Source of the DNA: Leptolyngbya sp. DLM2.Bin15
GTDB taxonomy: Bacteria; Cyanobacteriota; Cyanobacteriia; RECH01
Direction of reading: 5' to 3'
NCBI GenBank assembly: GCA_007694125.1
Contig: RECH01000255.1
Span: forward strand, 1-34,847
Length of the DNA stretch: 34,847 bases
Shown here: positions 16,654 to 27,435 of the stretch, one piece after another
How the letters are laid out: every line of letters begins with the position of its first letter
How positions within the stretch are numbered: position 1 is the first letter of the stretch
Made by a program: the position numbers and the translations under genes
Notes under the pieces: generated by a model
What the model was told of the DNA's origin: nothing
Seen by the model: only the letters and a program-made list of their open reading frames with translations
Databases searched by the model: none

Positions 16654-18615
16654 CTAGCTAATCGTGCCGGTCACGGGAGAGCTGGCGATCGCGTAGGTTT
16701 GCACCGGAATCCGTCCTGCCAGGTAGGCCATGCGTCCTGCCTGGGCGGCCATACCCATCGCTTGCCCCATCAGCGCTGGATGTTTGGCTTGGGCGATCGC
16801 TGTATTAATCAGCAGTGCATCCGCTCCCATTTCCATGGCTTGGGCCGCTTCGCTAGGTGTGCCCAGACCGGCATCCACAACCACGGGAATGGAAGAATTT
16901 TCGATAATGATCTGAATATTGGCCGCATTGCGGATACCTTGCCCAGAACCGATGGGAGAGCCCAGGGGCATGACCGTCGCACAACCGGCTTCTTCGAGGC
17001 GTTTGGCGAGCAGTGGGTCGGCATTGATGTAGGGCAGGACAGCAAACCCTTCTTTGACCAGTTGTTCCGCCGCTTCTAGGGTACCAATGGGGTCGGGCAG
17101 CAGATATTTGGCGTCGGGAATCACTTCTAGCTTGACGAAATTATTATCCTCTTGCCCCAGCAGTTTAGCCATTTCCCGCCCCAGACGAGCCACGCGAATG
17201 GCATCTTCAGCGGTTTTGCAGCCAGCGGTGTTGGGCAACATCCAAATGCGGTTCCAGTCAATGGCTTCGGCTAGCCCTTCGTGACCCGGAGCATTGGTTT
17301 GCACCCGCCGCACCGCCACGGTGACGATATCACAACCACTAGCAGCGATCGCCCCTTGCATATCCTGGAGGGTGCGATATTTGCCGGTGCCGGTCATTAA
17401 GCGCGATTGAAAGCTCCGCCCGGCAATCACAAGGGGACTGTCGATGGTGGCATCGAGGGTAGGAGATTGGGAGGGAAGGGTCTGCACAGAAGAATTCACG
17501 GTAATAGAGGATGACGTAGCTAAGGGTAAGGGGGGGCGATCGCTCGCTGGGGTGACAAATCGCTGCCAGCTAAAGTGGGGCAATAGATCATGGGCGCGGC
17601 GATGCAGCACCCAGTCGGCCAGCAGCGTGGCAGTGGCAGGAGCTAGCAAAACGCCATTGCGATGGTGACCGACGGCCAGGCTGAGGTTCTCCCAGGGGCT
17701 TTCACCCAGGAGGGGCTGTTCATCAGGAGTGCTGGGGCGAAATCCCCACCAGCTCTCCTCCACACACCAGCTCGCCAAAGCAGGAACCAGGCGGATGGTG
17801 CGTTCCAGCAGGGCCTGTAGACCGCTGGCCGTGTTGCCCGGGGTGAAGCCCACCTGCTCACTGGTTGCCCCAATGACCATCCGTCCATCTTGGCGCGGCA
17901 CGATATAGATGTCATCTCCAAATAATACCCGCCGTAGGCAGAGGCGATCGCCCTGGGGTGGCTTGAGGGAAAGCATTTGTCCTTTACAGGGCTGGACGGG
18001 AATGGGCAGTAGATCGGCAGCCCAGGCTCCGGTGGCCAGTACATAGTGCCCAGCACTCCAAGCTCCCTGAGAGGTCTGCAGGGTGGTGATCTGGCCCTGG
18101 CGCTGGGGCAGGCTAGCGATCGCCACGTCGGTATGCATGACCACGCCCAGAGCTTCCGCCGCCGCGACCAAACCGCGCATCAAAGCCCGATTATCCACCT
18201 GACCATCTTCAGGAAACCACCAGCCCCCCGCCACTGCCGCTCCTAGACCAGGCTGGGCTTGATGAATAGCAGCGCGATCCAGCCATAGATCGGAGGATGG
18301 GGTGAGCGTAGGAGTGCGATAAACAGGGCGCAGAATGCCGCAGGGCCAATAGCCAACGGATTGACCGCTCAAATTTTCTAGCTTGCTCACCCACTCCCCA
18401 TACTGATCTCGGCTCCAAAGGCACAGATCCAGCAAGGGCCCAGGGGGTAAGGCTTCTGCTTGGGGGGCCAGCATCCCCGCCGCTGCATAGCCGGCGGCCT
18501 GTGGGCGATCGCGTTCGAGCACCGTCACCGATGCCCCCTGTCGTTTTAGCTCAATGGCGATCGCTAAGCCGATCAGCCCGCCGCCAATGATCACAATATC
18601 GCTGGTTGAAGTCAT
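16654..18615 (-). CDS. thiO-thiG: Bifunctional glycine oxidase ThiO / thiazole synthase ThiG fusion
   Basis: N-terminal FAD-binding [18 protein letters not shown] and ThiO-type [10 protein letters not shown]-terminal Thi[20 protein letters not shown]...VTVAVRR...[14 protein letters not shown]...[28 protein letters not shown]. Confidence 0.97.
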   Translation of the reverse strand: MTSTSDIVIIGGGLIGLAIAIELKRQGASVTVLERDRPQAAGYAAAGMLAPQAEALPPGPLLDLCLWSRDQYGEWVSKLENLSGQSVGYWPCGILRPVYRTPTLTPSSDLWLDRAAIHQAQPGLGAAVAGGWWFPEDGQVDNRALMRGLVAAAEALGVVMHTDVAIASLPQRQGQITTLQTSQGAWSAGHYVLATGAWAADLLPIPVQPCKGQMLSLKPPQGDRLCLRRVLFGDDIYIVPRQDGRMVIGATSEQVGFTPGNTASGLQALLERTIRLVPALASWCVEESWWGFRPSTPDEQPLLGESPWENLSLAVGHHRNGVLLAPATATLLADWVLHRRAHDLLPHFSWQRFVTPASDRPPLPLATSSSITVNSSVQTLPSQSPTLDATIDSPLVIAGRSFQSRLMTGTGKYRTLQDMQGAIAASGCDIVTVAVRRVQTNAPGHEGLAEAIDWNRIWMLPNTAGCKTAEDAIRVARLGREMAKLLGQEDNNFVKLEVIPDAKYLLPDPIGTLEAAEQLVKEGFAVLPYINADPLLAKRLEEAGCATVMPLGSPIGSGQGIRNAANIQIIIENSSIPVVVDAGLGTPSEAAQAMEMGADALLINTAIAQAKHPALMGQAMGMAAQAGRMAYLAGRIPVQTYAIASSPVTGTIS

Positions 18616-18661
18616 GCTTGCTCGTCAATCCTCAAAATACTAGAGATGCATCCCATGGCAA

Positions 18662-19042
18662 CTACCACATCAAGTTGGCATCATCATTCTCGGCGCGGTT
18701 GGAACGTTGGTTGCGCTGGGATCGTTCTTGCTCCTGTTCATCGTTGGTGGCCGTTCCAGTGCCGCCAGAGTTAGTCTCTTCGGCGTTGCCTACATCCTCT
18801 GCTCCAGCGGGATCGGTTGCGCCCCCAGCCGGGGCAAAGCTGGTATCGTCGCGGGCAATCCCACTGTCATCCACATCGCCCCGATCGCTTTCCTCCTCGT
18901 CGTCGCCAGAAAACATGCGTTGGAGCTGAGTGATGAGCCCCGATTGCTCACCCTCCTGAGCAACATCCTGCCGCTGGAAAGCCCGCACAATTATACTTAG
19001 GAAAATAACGATACCGAGAATAGATACCAGGCGTCTTAACAT
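18662..19042 (-). CDS. Hypothetical single-pass membrane protein with acidic, polar tail
   Basis: MLRRLVSILGIVIFLSIIVRAFQRQD N-terminal anchor then low-complexity D/E/G/S/N-rich tail; fits in the same-strand run. Confidence 0.6.
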   Translation of the reverse strand: MLRRLVSILGIVIFLSIIVRAFQRQDVAQEGEQSGLITQLQRMFSGDDEEESDRGDVDDSGIARDDTSFAPAGGATDPAGAEDVGNAEETNSGGTGTATNDEQEQERSQRNQRSNRAENDDANLMW

Positions 19043-19107
19043 CGCGCTTGTCCTTCAGAGATGGATTAATGTCACAGGAGCGATCGCCCACCTAGGAAAC
19101 CTAGGCA

Positions 19108-19446
19108 TTAGGACTGAGCGTCCCATAGAACCCTGTCGCCCTGCCCCCAAAAACCATCAAACTTCGTGACGGAGATGTCTCCCAGCACCTGGGTTTGGCA
19201 AGCGAGACGGCGGGTGCGATCGGGAGTGTGGGGCGGCAAGGAGCGACGGGTGCGATCGCGCCAATTGGCTTCAGATACATCCCCGTCAACCTGCACAGCA
19301 CAGGTGCCACAGGTGCCAATACCATGGCAGTTGATCCACTGGGCATTGCCGTTGTAGAGAGCAATACCATGCTGTATCAACACCTGCCGCAGATTTGCAC
19401 CACGATCGCAGTCAAGCTCGTTCCCTTGGACAAAAATCTTTGGCAT
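19108..19446 (-). CDS. 2Fe-2S ferredoxin-type protein
   Basis: INCHGIGTCGTCAVQVDGDVSE (C-x5-C-x2-C) and RLACQTQVLGD. Confidence 0.93.
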   Translation of the reverse strand: MPKIFVQGNELDCDRGANLRQVLIQHGIALYNGNAQWINCHGIGTCGTCAVQVDGDVSEANWRDRTRRSLPPHTPDRTRRLACQTQVLGDISVTKFDGFWGQGDRVLWDAQS

Positions 19447-19542
19447 GATGGTAGTCCTCGTATCGTGAAACCGGCCGATGATGGATAGCCAGCCTCTTTG
19501 ATTCTAGGTTGATTTTTGGTGCAAAATCCTTAATATGCTCTG

Positions 19543-19794
19543 TCATGATGGTAGGAGGTTTGACCTGCCTATTCCAACCGCCTTTAGGATGAACAATCCT
19601 AGGACACACCGGGAGCGATCGCCATCCTGCTTCCGTCGTGCAGCCGTGCAGCCATCGATCTCTCGTTCTTGAGATACAAGCGACGGTTGAGCCTCCACGT
19701 AGGAACCACTCCCCTGGGAAAGATCAACCATCCGCTCTGCAGCCCACTTGGGTAGGATAGATCCATAGCCTGGGTTGTCTGGGCAATCTACCAT
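19543..19794 (-). CDS. Small hypothetical ORF, divergent from cimA
   Basis: ATG-initiated 83-aa ORF without overlapping alternative gene; no recognisable family. Confidence 0.25.
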   Translation of the reverse strand: MVDCPDNPGYGSILPKWAAERMVDLSQGSGSYVEAQPSLVSQEREIDGCTAARRKQDGDRSRCVLGLFILKAVGIGRSNLLPS

Positions 19795-19831
19795 GTACCA
19801 CCCTTAACCAATCCGTCGAGCGCATCCTTCC

Positions 19832-21484
19832 ATGACTTTAGACCGTTTGGCATCCCCAACAAAACTCTGGATCTACGACACCACCCTGCGAGATGGAGCC
19901 CAACGCGAAGGCCTATCGCTGTCCATTGAAGACAAGATTCGCATTGCTCGCCAGTTGGATCGCCTTGGGGTGCCGTTTATTGAAGGGGGTTGGCCCGGTG
20001 CCAATCCCAAGGATGTGCAGTTCTTCTGGCAGCTTCAGGAAGAACCCCTCACCCAGGCGGAAATTGTGGCCTTTTGTGCCACCCGTCGCCCCGGCCGCAG
20101 TGCCGCAGATGACACCATGCTGCAGCCAATCCTCACGGCAGGAACCCGCTGGGTGACGCTGTTTGGCAAATCGTGGGATCTCCATGTCACCGAGGGCTTG
20201 AAGACGAGCCTCGATGAAAACCTAGGGATGATCCAAGACTCCATCGCCTTCTTCCGCAGCCACGATCGCCGCCTAATCTACGATGCAGAACATTGGTTTG
20301 ATGGCTATAAGCAAAATCCGGTCTACGCCCTAGAAACCATCAAGGCAGCGATCGCTGCCGGGGCGGAGTGGATCGTTCTCTGCGACACCAACGGCGGCAC
20401 CCTGCCCCATGAGGTCAGCACCATTAGCCAAGTGGTGGTCGAGCAGGTGACCGCCTACGCTCAGCAGCTTGGCTTGGCAACCGTCCCGCAGGTGGGCATT
20501 CACACCCACAATGATTCCGGCACCGCCGTGGCCAACGCGATCGCGGCCGTCATGGAAGGGGCGCGCATGGTGCAGGGCACGATCAACGGCTACGGCGAGC
20601 GCTGTGGCAACGCCAATCTCTGCACGCTGATGCCCAATCTGCAGCTCAAGCTAGGCTATGACTGCGTGACAGACGATCAGCTCGCCCAACTGTCCGGCTC
20701 CAGCCGCTTGATTAGCGAAATCGTCAACCTGGCTCCCGATGACCATGCCCCCTTTGTCGGTCTCTCCGCCTTTGCCCACAAGGGCGGCATCCATGTGAGT
20801 GCCGTGGAACGCAATCCCCTCACCTACGAACATATCCAGCCGGAGTTGATCGGCAACCATCGCCGCATTGTCATCTCCGATCAAGCTGGCTTGAGCAATG
20901 TCTTAGCGAAGGCCCGCAGCTTTGGCATCAACCTCAATAAACAGGATCCCACCTGCCGCCATATCCTAGAGCGATTGAAGGTGCTGGAGCATGAAGGCTA
21001 TCAGTTTGAAGCTGCCGAAGCTAGCTTTGAGCTCTTGATGCGGGAGGCCCTAGGGCAACGGCAGACTTTCTTTGGCGTGGAAGGGTTTCAAGTGCACTGC
21101 GGCATGGTGCCAGATTCCCAAGCCTGGGAGACCAATTCCTTAGCGACGGTGAAACTGTTGGTGAATGGCCAGCATATTCTAGAGGCAGCGGAGGGCAATG
21201 GCCCTGTCTCTGCCCTCGATGCAGCCTTGCGTAAGGCGTTGACCAATGTCTACCCGGTGATTGCAGACTTTCACCTAACGGACTATAAGGTGCGGATTTT
21301 AGACGGCACCGCTGGCACCTCGGCAAAAACGCGGGTGTTGGTAGCATCCAGCAATGGTTACCAGCGCTGGACAACGGTGGGGGTGTCGGGCAACATCATC
21401 GAGGCATCCTACCAAGCAACCGTAGAAGGACTGGAATATGGGCTGATGCTCCAGAGCCAGGCAAAAGCAGCGCTGACCTCCTGA
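19832..21484 (+). CDS. cimA: (R)-citramalate synthase
   Basis: LWIYDTTLRDGAQREGLSLSIEDKIRIARQLD, GIHTHNDSGTAVANAIAAV, AFAHKGGIHVSAVERNPLTYEHI; CimA-type length and C-terminal LeuA-dimer domain. Confidence 0.93.
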   Translation: MTLDRLASPTKLWIYDTTLRDGAQREGLSLSIEDKIRIARQLDRLGVPFIEGGWPGANPKDVQFFWQLQEEPLTQAEIVAFCATRRPGRSAADDTMLQPILTAGTRWVTLFGKSWDLHVTEGLKTSLDENLGMIQDSIAFFRSHDRRLIYDAEHWFDGYKQNPVYALETIKAAIAAGAEWIVLCDTNGGTLPHEVSTISQVVVEQVTAYAQQLGLATVPQVGIHTHNDSGTAVANAIAAVMEGARMVQGTINGYGERCGNANLCTLMPNLQLKLGYDCVTDDQLAQLSGSSRLISEIVNLAPDDHAPFVGLSAFAHKGGIHVSAVERNPLTYEHIQPELIGNHRRIVISDQAGLSNVLAKARSFGINLNKQDPTCRHILERLKVLEHEGYQFEAAEASFELLMREALGQRQTFFGVEGFQVHCGMVPDSQAWETNSLATVKLLVNGQHILEAAEGNGPVSALDAALRKALTNVYPVIADFHLTDYKVRILDGTAGTSAKTRVLVASSNGYQRWTTVGVSGNIIEASYQATVEGLEYGLMLQSQAKAALTS

Positions 21485-21537
21485 TCGAGTTGCTGAACCA
21501 AGGGCGGACAACGGCTAATCCGGGTTACTCACCTGGA

Positions 21538-22092
21538 TCAGCGATGATGGTGGTGACGACGACGCAGGCGCACCTGCCGCAGCCGACGTAGATGGCGCAC
21601 TAGCCATAGGCCGATGCCGTAACTGCAGAGGGAGGCGATCGCCCCTAGGGTGAGGGAGCCGACAAAGAGGCTAGCCATGAAGTCGCCACTGGTGTCCATA
21701 AAGGCATCCCAGGAATTCAGCGACAGCCCCTCGGTAATTTCTAACTCTAGCCCCAGGATCTGTCGTCCGATGTGAAAGTTGAAGGCGTAGAGGGGCACAT
21801 AGGTAAAGGGATTGCTAATCCAGGTGCCAGCAGCAGCAACCAGTTTATTGCCGCGAAAAATGGCCGCTAGGGCAATGCCCATCAGAGTCTGGAGCCCAAA
21901 TAGGGGAAAGCAACCAGCGAAAACCCCTGCTGCTAAGCCTCGGGCGATCGCTTCTGAACTACCCCGCAGGCGAATGAAACGATAGTACAAATAGCGCAGT
22001 TGACGACGCCAACCCCGCTGTTTACGGCGCGATCGCCACGGTAAAGTCGGGGGCTCATCGACGGGGTTGGAGAAGAGACGGGGCGATCGCAT
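21538..22092 (-). CDS. DUF2062 domain-containing membrane protein
   Basis: IARGLAAGVFAGCFPLFGLQTLMGIALAAIFRGNKLVAAAGTWISNPFTYVPLYAFNFHIG. Confidence 0.9.
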   Translation of the reverse strand: MRSPRLFSNPVDEPPTLPWRSRRKQRGWRRQLRYLYYRFIRLRGSSEAIARGLAAGVFAGCFPLFGLQTLMGIALAAIFRGNKLVAAAGTWISNPFTYVPLYAFNFHIGRQILGLELEITEGLSLNSWDAFMDTSGDFMASLFVGSLTLGAIASLCSYGIGLWLVRHLRRLRQVRLRRRHHHHR

Positions 22093-22292
22093 AATACTAA
22101 GTCAGTCACGGCAGGGCATCTGGGCAGTGAGGATGGTGGCGGGCACTTCAGTTACCAGGGATACTTTACGATTGTAGACGGTTGCTCCTAGAGTTTGAAT
22201 CCGGGTATCCCAGCACTCCGTAGATAACCTGACGCCCTAGGGGTATAAAAAGATTCCACATCAAACTTCCACCTAGTGAGAGTGAATGGGCC

Positions 22293-23675
22293 ATGGCTGC
22301 ATCCTTAAGTCACCACGAAACCATTGCGGCGATCGCCACCGCCATCGCGCCAGAACAGGGTAGCGTCGGCATCGTGCGCCTATCGGGGGATCAATCGCAA
22401 GCGATCGCCCGGCGTCTCGTCCAAACGCCCGGCCATCAAGCCTGGGAAAGCCATCGCATTCTCTATGGCTACATTCGCGATCCGCAAACTCAGGTGATCG
22501 TGGATGAAGCCTTGGTCTTACTCATGCTGGCTCCCCGCTCCTACACGCGGGAAGATGTGGTGGAGCTGCACTGCCATGGCGGCATCATGGTGGTGCAGCG
22601 GGTGCTGCAATTATGTATCGAATCCGGAGCTCGGTTAGCAGAGCCAGGCGAGTTTACCCTACGCGCCTTTTTGAACGGTCGCATTGACCTGACCCAGGCG
22701 GAAAGTATCACCGATTTAGTGGGAGCGCGATCGCCCCAGGCAGCACAAACAGCCCTAGCGGGACTACAAGGTAAGCTAGCTCAGCCGATCCGTCGCCTGC
22801 GGCAACAGTGCTTAAGTATCTTAGCTGAAGTAGAGGCCCGCATCGACTTTGCAGATGATCTCCCTCCCCTGGATGACGTCGAAATTCAGCGACAACTGGA
22901 CGATCTGGTGCAGCAAGTCCAGCACGTTCTAGATACGGCAGAGCGAGGAATCTTAATGCGGACAGGGCTCAAGGTGGCGATCGTCGGACGTCCTAACGTA
23001 GGTAAGTCTAGCTTACTGAATGCCTGGAGCCAGAGCGATCGCGCCATTGTCACCGATTTGCCAGGCACAACACGAGACGTAGTGGAATCTCAACTGACCG
23101 TTCGAGGGATTCCAGTGCAGGTGCTGGACACGGCCGGCATCCGTGAAGCCAGTGACCAAGTCGAACAACTGGGAATTGAGCGATCGCGCCGGGCCGCAGA
23201 AGCGGCAGATTTGATCTTATTTACAATTGATGCTCAGTCGGGCTGGACAGGTGACGATCAGATCATTTACGACCAGGTAAGCGATCGCCCCTTAATTTTA
23301 ATTGCGAATAAAGTAGACCTAGCCGATACCATTGATCCGGCTACTCTACCCTCTGTATCCCATATTGTCCGCACGGCCGCCGCCCATCACCAAGGCATCG
23401 AAGCCCTAGAAGACGCCATCCTAGACTGCATTCATGCCAAAACCCTCACCGCCGCCAACCAAGACTTTGCCATCAACCAACGGCAAGCGATCGCCCTGAC
23501 CCGCGCTAAGTCTGCCCTGCTTCAGGTGCAGCAAACAACCCAGGAGCAGCTTCCGCTGGACTTCTGGACGATTGACCTGCGGCAAGCCATCCAGTCCCTA
23601 GGCGAAATTACAGGCGAGGAGATGGTGGAATCGGTCTTGGATGAAATCTTTAGCCGTTTTTGTATTGGGAAGTAA
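22293..23675 (+). CDS. mnmE: tRNA uridine-5-carboxymethylaminomethyl(34) synthesis GTPase MnmE
   Basis: [53 protein letters not shown]-terminal [19 protein letters not shown]. Confidence 0.99.
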   Translation: MAASLSHHETIAAIATAIAPEQGSVGIVRLSGDQSQAIARRLVQTPGHQAWESHRILYGYIRDPQTQVIVDEALVLLMLAPRSYTREDVVELHCHGGIMVVQRVLQLCIESGARLAEPGEFTLRAFLNGRIDLTQAESITDLVGARSPQAAQTALAGLQGKLAQPIRRLRQQCLSILAEVEARIDFADDLPPLDDVEIQRQLDDLVQQVQHVLDTAERGILMRTGLKVAIVGRPNVGKSSLLNAWSQSDRAIVTDLPGTTRDVVESQLTVRGIPVQVLDTAGIREASDQVEQLGIERSRRAAEAADLILFTIDAQSGWTGDDQIIYDQVSDRPLILIANKVDLADTIDPATLPSVSHIVRTAAAHHQGIEALEDAILDCIHAKTLTAANQDFAINQRQAIALTRAKSALLQVQQTTQEQLPLDFWTIDLRQAIQSLGEITGEEMVESVLDEIFSRFCIGK

Positions 23676-23858
23676 AGTCATCGCTCTTGATTGACTCTAG
23701 CTAAAAAAGCGGTGAAACAATGAAAATACGTTAATTACCATCTTTAGTGCCCACACCCTTCCCGAGAATTTAGCGCTTGAAATCTGAGAATCAATAAAGA
23801 GCAACCCATAAAGAGCAATAATGTTATCTTTTATATCTTAAATACATGAAGGATGATA

Positions 23859-23884
23859 CTAGGGCGGAACATTGCCCGCCCTAG
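23859..23884. terminator. Hairpin between convergent mnmE and pntB (CTAGGGCGG-aacattgc-CCGCCCTAG)
   Basis: Perfect 9-bp stem in the convergent intergenic region. Confidence 0.55.
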
Positions 23885-23911
23885 AGAGTTAGGATGCCGA
23901 ATGGTGAGACC

Positions 23912-25324
23912 CTAACTCAGTTGCTTAACTTCCGCCACAAGCTTAGCAACCACATCCTTAGCGCTGCCAAACATCATCATGGTGTGCTCTTTGAAGAACA
24001 AATCATTTTCAATGCCAGCAAAACCTGCGCTCATGCCGCGCTTGATGACGATGGTGTTGTGAGCACGATCCACATCCAAAATCGGCATTCCGTAAATAGG
24101 ACTGCTGGTGTTTTCGCGAGCAGCAGGATTGACCACGTCATTTGCACCAATCACCAACGCCACATCCGTGCGCTCAAATTCTGGATTGATGTCGTCCATG
24201 TCGCAGAGCTGGTCATAGGGAACGTTGGCTTCAGCCAGCAGCACGTTCATGTGACCGGGCATCCGGCCAGCTACCGGGTGAATGGCATATTTCACGGTCA
24301 CGCCGAGGCGATCAAGCTGGTCAGCAAGTTCCCGAACGGAGTGCTGGGCTTGGGCCACAGCCATGCCATAGCCAGGAACAATGACGACCGATCGCGCATA
24401 GCCTAGCATCATCGCGCCTTCCTCCGGCTCCACCGATCGCACCACCCGATCGCCCTGGTCTCCACCGGCAGCGATCGCTGTTCCGCCATCGGAGCCAAAG
24501 GCGCTGAACAGCACATTGGCCAGGGAGCGGTTCATGGCTTTGCACATAATCTGGGTGAGGATCAAACCCGATGCGCCCACCAAGGCCCCGGCAATGATCA
24601 ACATATTGTTCATCAAGATGAAGCCCGCCGCGCTAGCTGCCAATCCCGAGTAGGAGTTGAGCAGGGAAATAACCACGGGGGTATCGGCTCCACCAATGGG
24701 CAGAACGAACAGAACGCCGAGGAGCAGCGAGATGGCAACCAGGCCCAGAAAGACGAAGGTTTGCTCAGGATGAACCAGCAGGTAGCCGCTGCCGACTAGG
24801 AAGCTGACCAGAATGAAAATGTTGAAGGGTTGTTGGAAGGGAAAGGTGATCGGCGAACCAGTCATGATGCCTTGGAGTTTGGCGAAGGCCATCAAGCTAC
24901 CGGTGAAGGTAACGCCACCAATGAAGACACCTAGGATGGTGACCAAGGTGGCATCTATCGGTGCGGTGCCGGTGGTGCTGAGCACCCGCCAAAATTCGCC
25001 CACGGCAATCAAGGCTGAGGCAGCGCCGCCTAGGCCGTTGAAGATGCCGACCATTTGGGGCATGGCGGTCATGGCCACCTTCTGGGCAGCGATCGCCCCC
25101 ACCAAAGACCCAATCACAATGCCGACCAACAGCATTTGATAGTTCAGGACAGACTGATTGAGCAGCGTAGCCACAATGGCCACGAACATGCCTGCTGCTG
25201 CAATTTGGTTGCCCTGCCGCGCCGTTGCGGGAGAACTCAGTCGTTTCAAACCCACAATAAACAGGGAAGCGGCCACCAGGTAGGTGATCTCAATTCCCGA
25301 GGAAAGCCAGGCGGTTGTCAACAT
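23912..25324 (-). CDS. pntB: NAD(P)(+) transhydrogenase subunit beta
   Basis: GIEITYLVAASLFIVGLKRLSSPATARQGN, VIVPGYGMAVAQAQH, HPVAGRMPGHMNVLLAEANVPYD, ANDVVNPAAR; ATG at 25324 preferred over the ORF-track start. Confidence 0.98.
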   Translation of the reverse strand: MLTTAWLSSGIEITYLVAASLFIVGLKRLSSPATARQGNQIAAAGMFVAIVATLLNQSVLNYQMLLVGIVIGSLVGAIAAQKVAMTAMPQMVGIFNGLGGAASALIAVGEFWRVLSTTGTAPIDATLVTILGVFIGGVTFTGSLMAFAKLQGIMTGSPITFPFQQPFNIFILVSFLVGSGYLLVHPEQTFVFLGLVAISLLLGVLFVLPIGGADTPVVISLLNSYSGLAASAAGFILMNNMLIIAGALVGASGLILTQIMCKAMNRSLANVLFSAFGSDGGTAIAAGGDQGDRVVRSVEPEEGAMMLGYARSVVIVPGYGMAVAQAQHSVRELADQLDRLGVTVKYAIHPVAGRMPGHMNVLLAEANVPYDQLCDMDDINPEFERTDVALVIGANDVVNPAARENTSSPIYGMPILDVDRAHNTIVIKRGMSAGFAGIENDLFFKEHTMMMFGSAKDVVAKLVAEVKQLS

Positions 25325-25331
25325 GGTCAAT

Positions 25332-25619
25332 CTAAGCTCCCTTCTTCTTAAACATTTGCAGCATCCGATCGGTAACCAGGAAGCCGCCGACCACGTTGAT
25401 GGTGGCCAGTACCACCGCAATCAGTCCCAGAATGACCGTCAGGTTCAAGTCTTGGGTGCCAGCAATCAGTAAGGCCCCCACCACAGCAATGCCGGAAATG
25501 GCATTCGCTCCAGACATGAGGGGGGTATGTAGGGTGGGGGGCACTTTGTTAATCACCTCGAAGCCCACAAAGGAGGCGAGGACAAATACAACTAAGCCCG
25601 TGAGCAGTCCTGCTGCCAT
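25332..25619 (-). CDS. pntA2: NAD(P) transhydrogenase subunit alpha part 2 (membrane part)
   Basis: VFVLASFVGFEVINKVPPTLHTPLMSGANAISGIAVVGALLIAG. Confidence 0.97.
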   Translation of the reverse strand: MAAGLLTGLVVFVLASFVGFEVINKVPPTLHTPLMSGANAISGIAVVGALLIAGTQDLNLTVILGLIAVVLATINVVGGFLVTDRMLQMFKKKGA

Positions 25620-25752
25620 AGAAATAACTCCTGAAAACTACAAGAACAGGGGAGGGGAAGAAGGGCAGGTTTCCGGTGCATGACGAAAAGCACCTAGTTT
25701 CCCTGGAGGGTTCCACCCCTAGAAAAAGGGCGATCTGGTGAACGATGGGCTG

Positions 25753-26919
25753 CTATCCCGCGCTGGCTGTAGACTCTACCATCAGGGCCTCTTTGACGCG
25801 GGTATTGCGAATGTCGCCCTCATGGGTGACACAGGCCGCCGCAATGATGTCGTCCTCAAAGTTAAGCTGCAGGTCACCGTCTTTGATGAGATGGTTCAGC
25901 AGGGTGAGGATATTCTTGGCGTAGAGCTGGCTAGAGTGGACAGGCACGGAGGCGGGTAGGTTGGTGGGGCCAATGATCGTCACCCCATGACGCACGACAT
26001 CGCGACCCGCCTGGGTATAGGCACAGTTACCGCCTTGGTCAGCAGCTAGATCCACAATCACCGAACCGGGTTTCATACCGGCAATCATCTCTTCGGTGAC
26101 CAGCAGCGGCGCTTTTTTGCCAGGCACTTGAGCGGTCGTAATCACAGCATCAGCCTGGGCAATGTGGGCGGCCACCACTTGGCGCGATCGCTCTTTAGCC
26201 GCTTCTGAGACCTCTCGGGCATAGCCACCCTCGGCTACGGTTTCTTCATCCAAGGGCACTTCCACAAACTTCGCCCCCAAACTTTGCACCTCTTCCTTCA
26301 CCGCAGGGCGAATGTCAAAGGCTTCCACCACCGCACCCAAACGGCGGGCCGTGGCGATCGCTTGCAAGCCAGCGACCCCAGCTCCCATGACAAACACCTT
26401 CGCCGGGCGGATGGTGCCAGCAGCGGTGGTCAGCATAGGGAAATATTTGGGCAGAGCTGTAGCCGCAATCAGAGCTGCTTTATAGCCCGCCACGCTAGCC
26501 TGGGAGGACAGAGCATCCATGCTTTGTGCCCGACTGGTGCGCGGGATCAGTTCCATACTGAAGGCGGTCATGCGCCGCCGCGCTAAGGCCTGGATGCCCT
26601 CGGGATGCCCCAGGGGGTTCAAAAAGCTAATGAGGGTGGCCCCTTCTCGAAGCTGGCTGGTTTCTGCGTAGCCATCTTGGTCTTGGGGCGGACTGACCTT
26701 GAGCAGCACATCTGCCTCAGCCCAAAGCTGGGCGGTGTCGCTAATGACCCTGGCTCCCGCTGCCTCATAATCGGCATCGGAGAAATAGGCCGCCTCTCCA
26801 GCGCCTGCTTCTAGGAGCACCTCCAGCCCTTGTTTGACTAGACGACTTACTGTATCCGGAATCAGCGCAACCCGGCGCTCTCCCATAACCGTCTCTCGTG
26901 CAACCGCTATTTTCATCAA
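25753..26919 (-). CDS. pntA1: NAD(P) transhydrogenase subunit alpha part 1
   Basis: MKIAVARETVMGERRVALIPDTVSRLVKQGLEVLLEAGAG...VMGAGVAGLQAIATARRLGAVVEAFDIRP. Confidence 0.98.
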   Translation of the reverse strand: MMKIAVARETVMGERRVALIPDTVSRLVKQGLEVLLEAGAGEAAYFSDADYEAAGARVISDTAQLWAEADVLLKVSPPQDQDGYAETSQLREGATLISFLNPLGHPEGIQALARRRMTAFSMELIPRTSRAQSMDALSSQASVAGYKAALIAATALPKYFPMLTTAAGTIRPAKVFVMGAGVAGLQAIATARRLGAVVEAFDIRPAVKEEVQSLGAKFVEVPLDEETVAEGGYAREVSEAAKERSRQVVAAHIAQADAVITTAQVPGKKAPLLVTEEMIAGMKPGSVIVDLAADQGGNCAYTQAGRDVVRHGVTIIGPTNLPASVPVHSSQLYAKNILTLLNHLIKDGDLQLNFEDDIIAAACVTHEGDIRNTRVKEALMVESTASAG

Positions 26920-27435
26920 CTCTCCTTCATATTCTGTCGCTGCGAATTGTCGTGATCTCCCTACGCCACCAAGGTTGCGATCCCGCCTGCGGGGATCCTG
27001 GGGGATCGGGGGGATGTCTACCCATAGAGGACACCCCTAGCTCAAGGGCGTCTAGGGGCAGGTTCGGGGGTATAGAATCCGCTGACGGGCCCGCCGCCTC
27101 AGGCGATCGCGGTGCTCATTGAGCTGGGAGTGCGGCAACGGATTGGCAAAAAATCGGTGGGAATGGTGCTAGGGCTAGCACAGATCAATGCACGGCAACC
27201 ATGCATCGGGCTATAGGTAGAGCTGCCCTGAATCTCTCGTCTGGAGAGAGCCAGTTCATGAGCATTCATGGCGGGATAGGCTTGTCATCCGCCGGTATGC
27301 CTTACGAAGGGCTCCACAGACACCGGGGCGATCGCCCTCGATCTGCGTTGATCCTGTCCATTCTTGAACCGACTCTATCTAAACCTACCTGACAAGTTGG
27401 GAGAAACCCTCTAGCTTTCAGGCTTTCCTAAGAAT

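Noticed and set aside
18616-18661. TPP riboswitch upstream of thiO-thiG
   Set aside because: Only about 45 bp separates it from the preceding gene, and I saw no TPP-like conserved core (CUGAGA / ACCUGAU...GGAU) there.
25332-26919. pntA appears broken into two ORFs
   Set aside because: Split alpha subunit (pntA1, pntA2) followed by pntB is an established transhydrogenase architecture; both ORFs have proper starts and an intergenic gap, so this is not a frameshift.
27063-27213. Open frame reading ...NPLTGPPPQAIAVLIELGVRQRIGKKSVGMVLGLAQINARQPCIGL, considered as a gene remnant
   Set aside because: Short, no good start codon and no family I recognise; insufficient to call a pseudogene.
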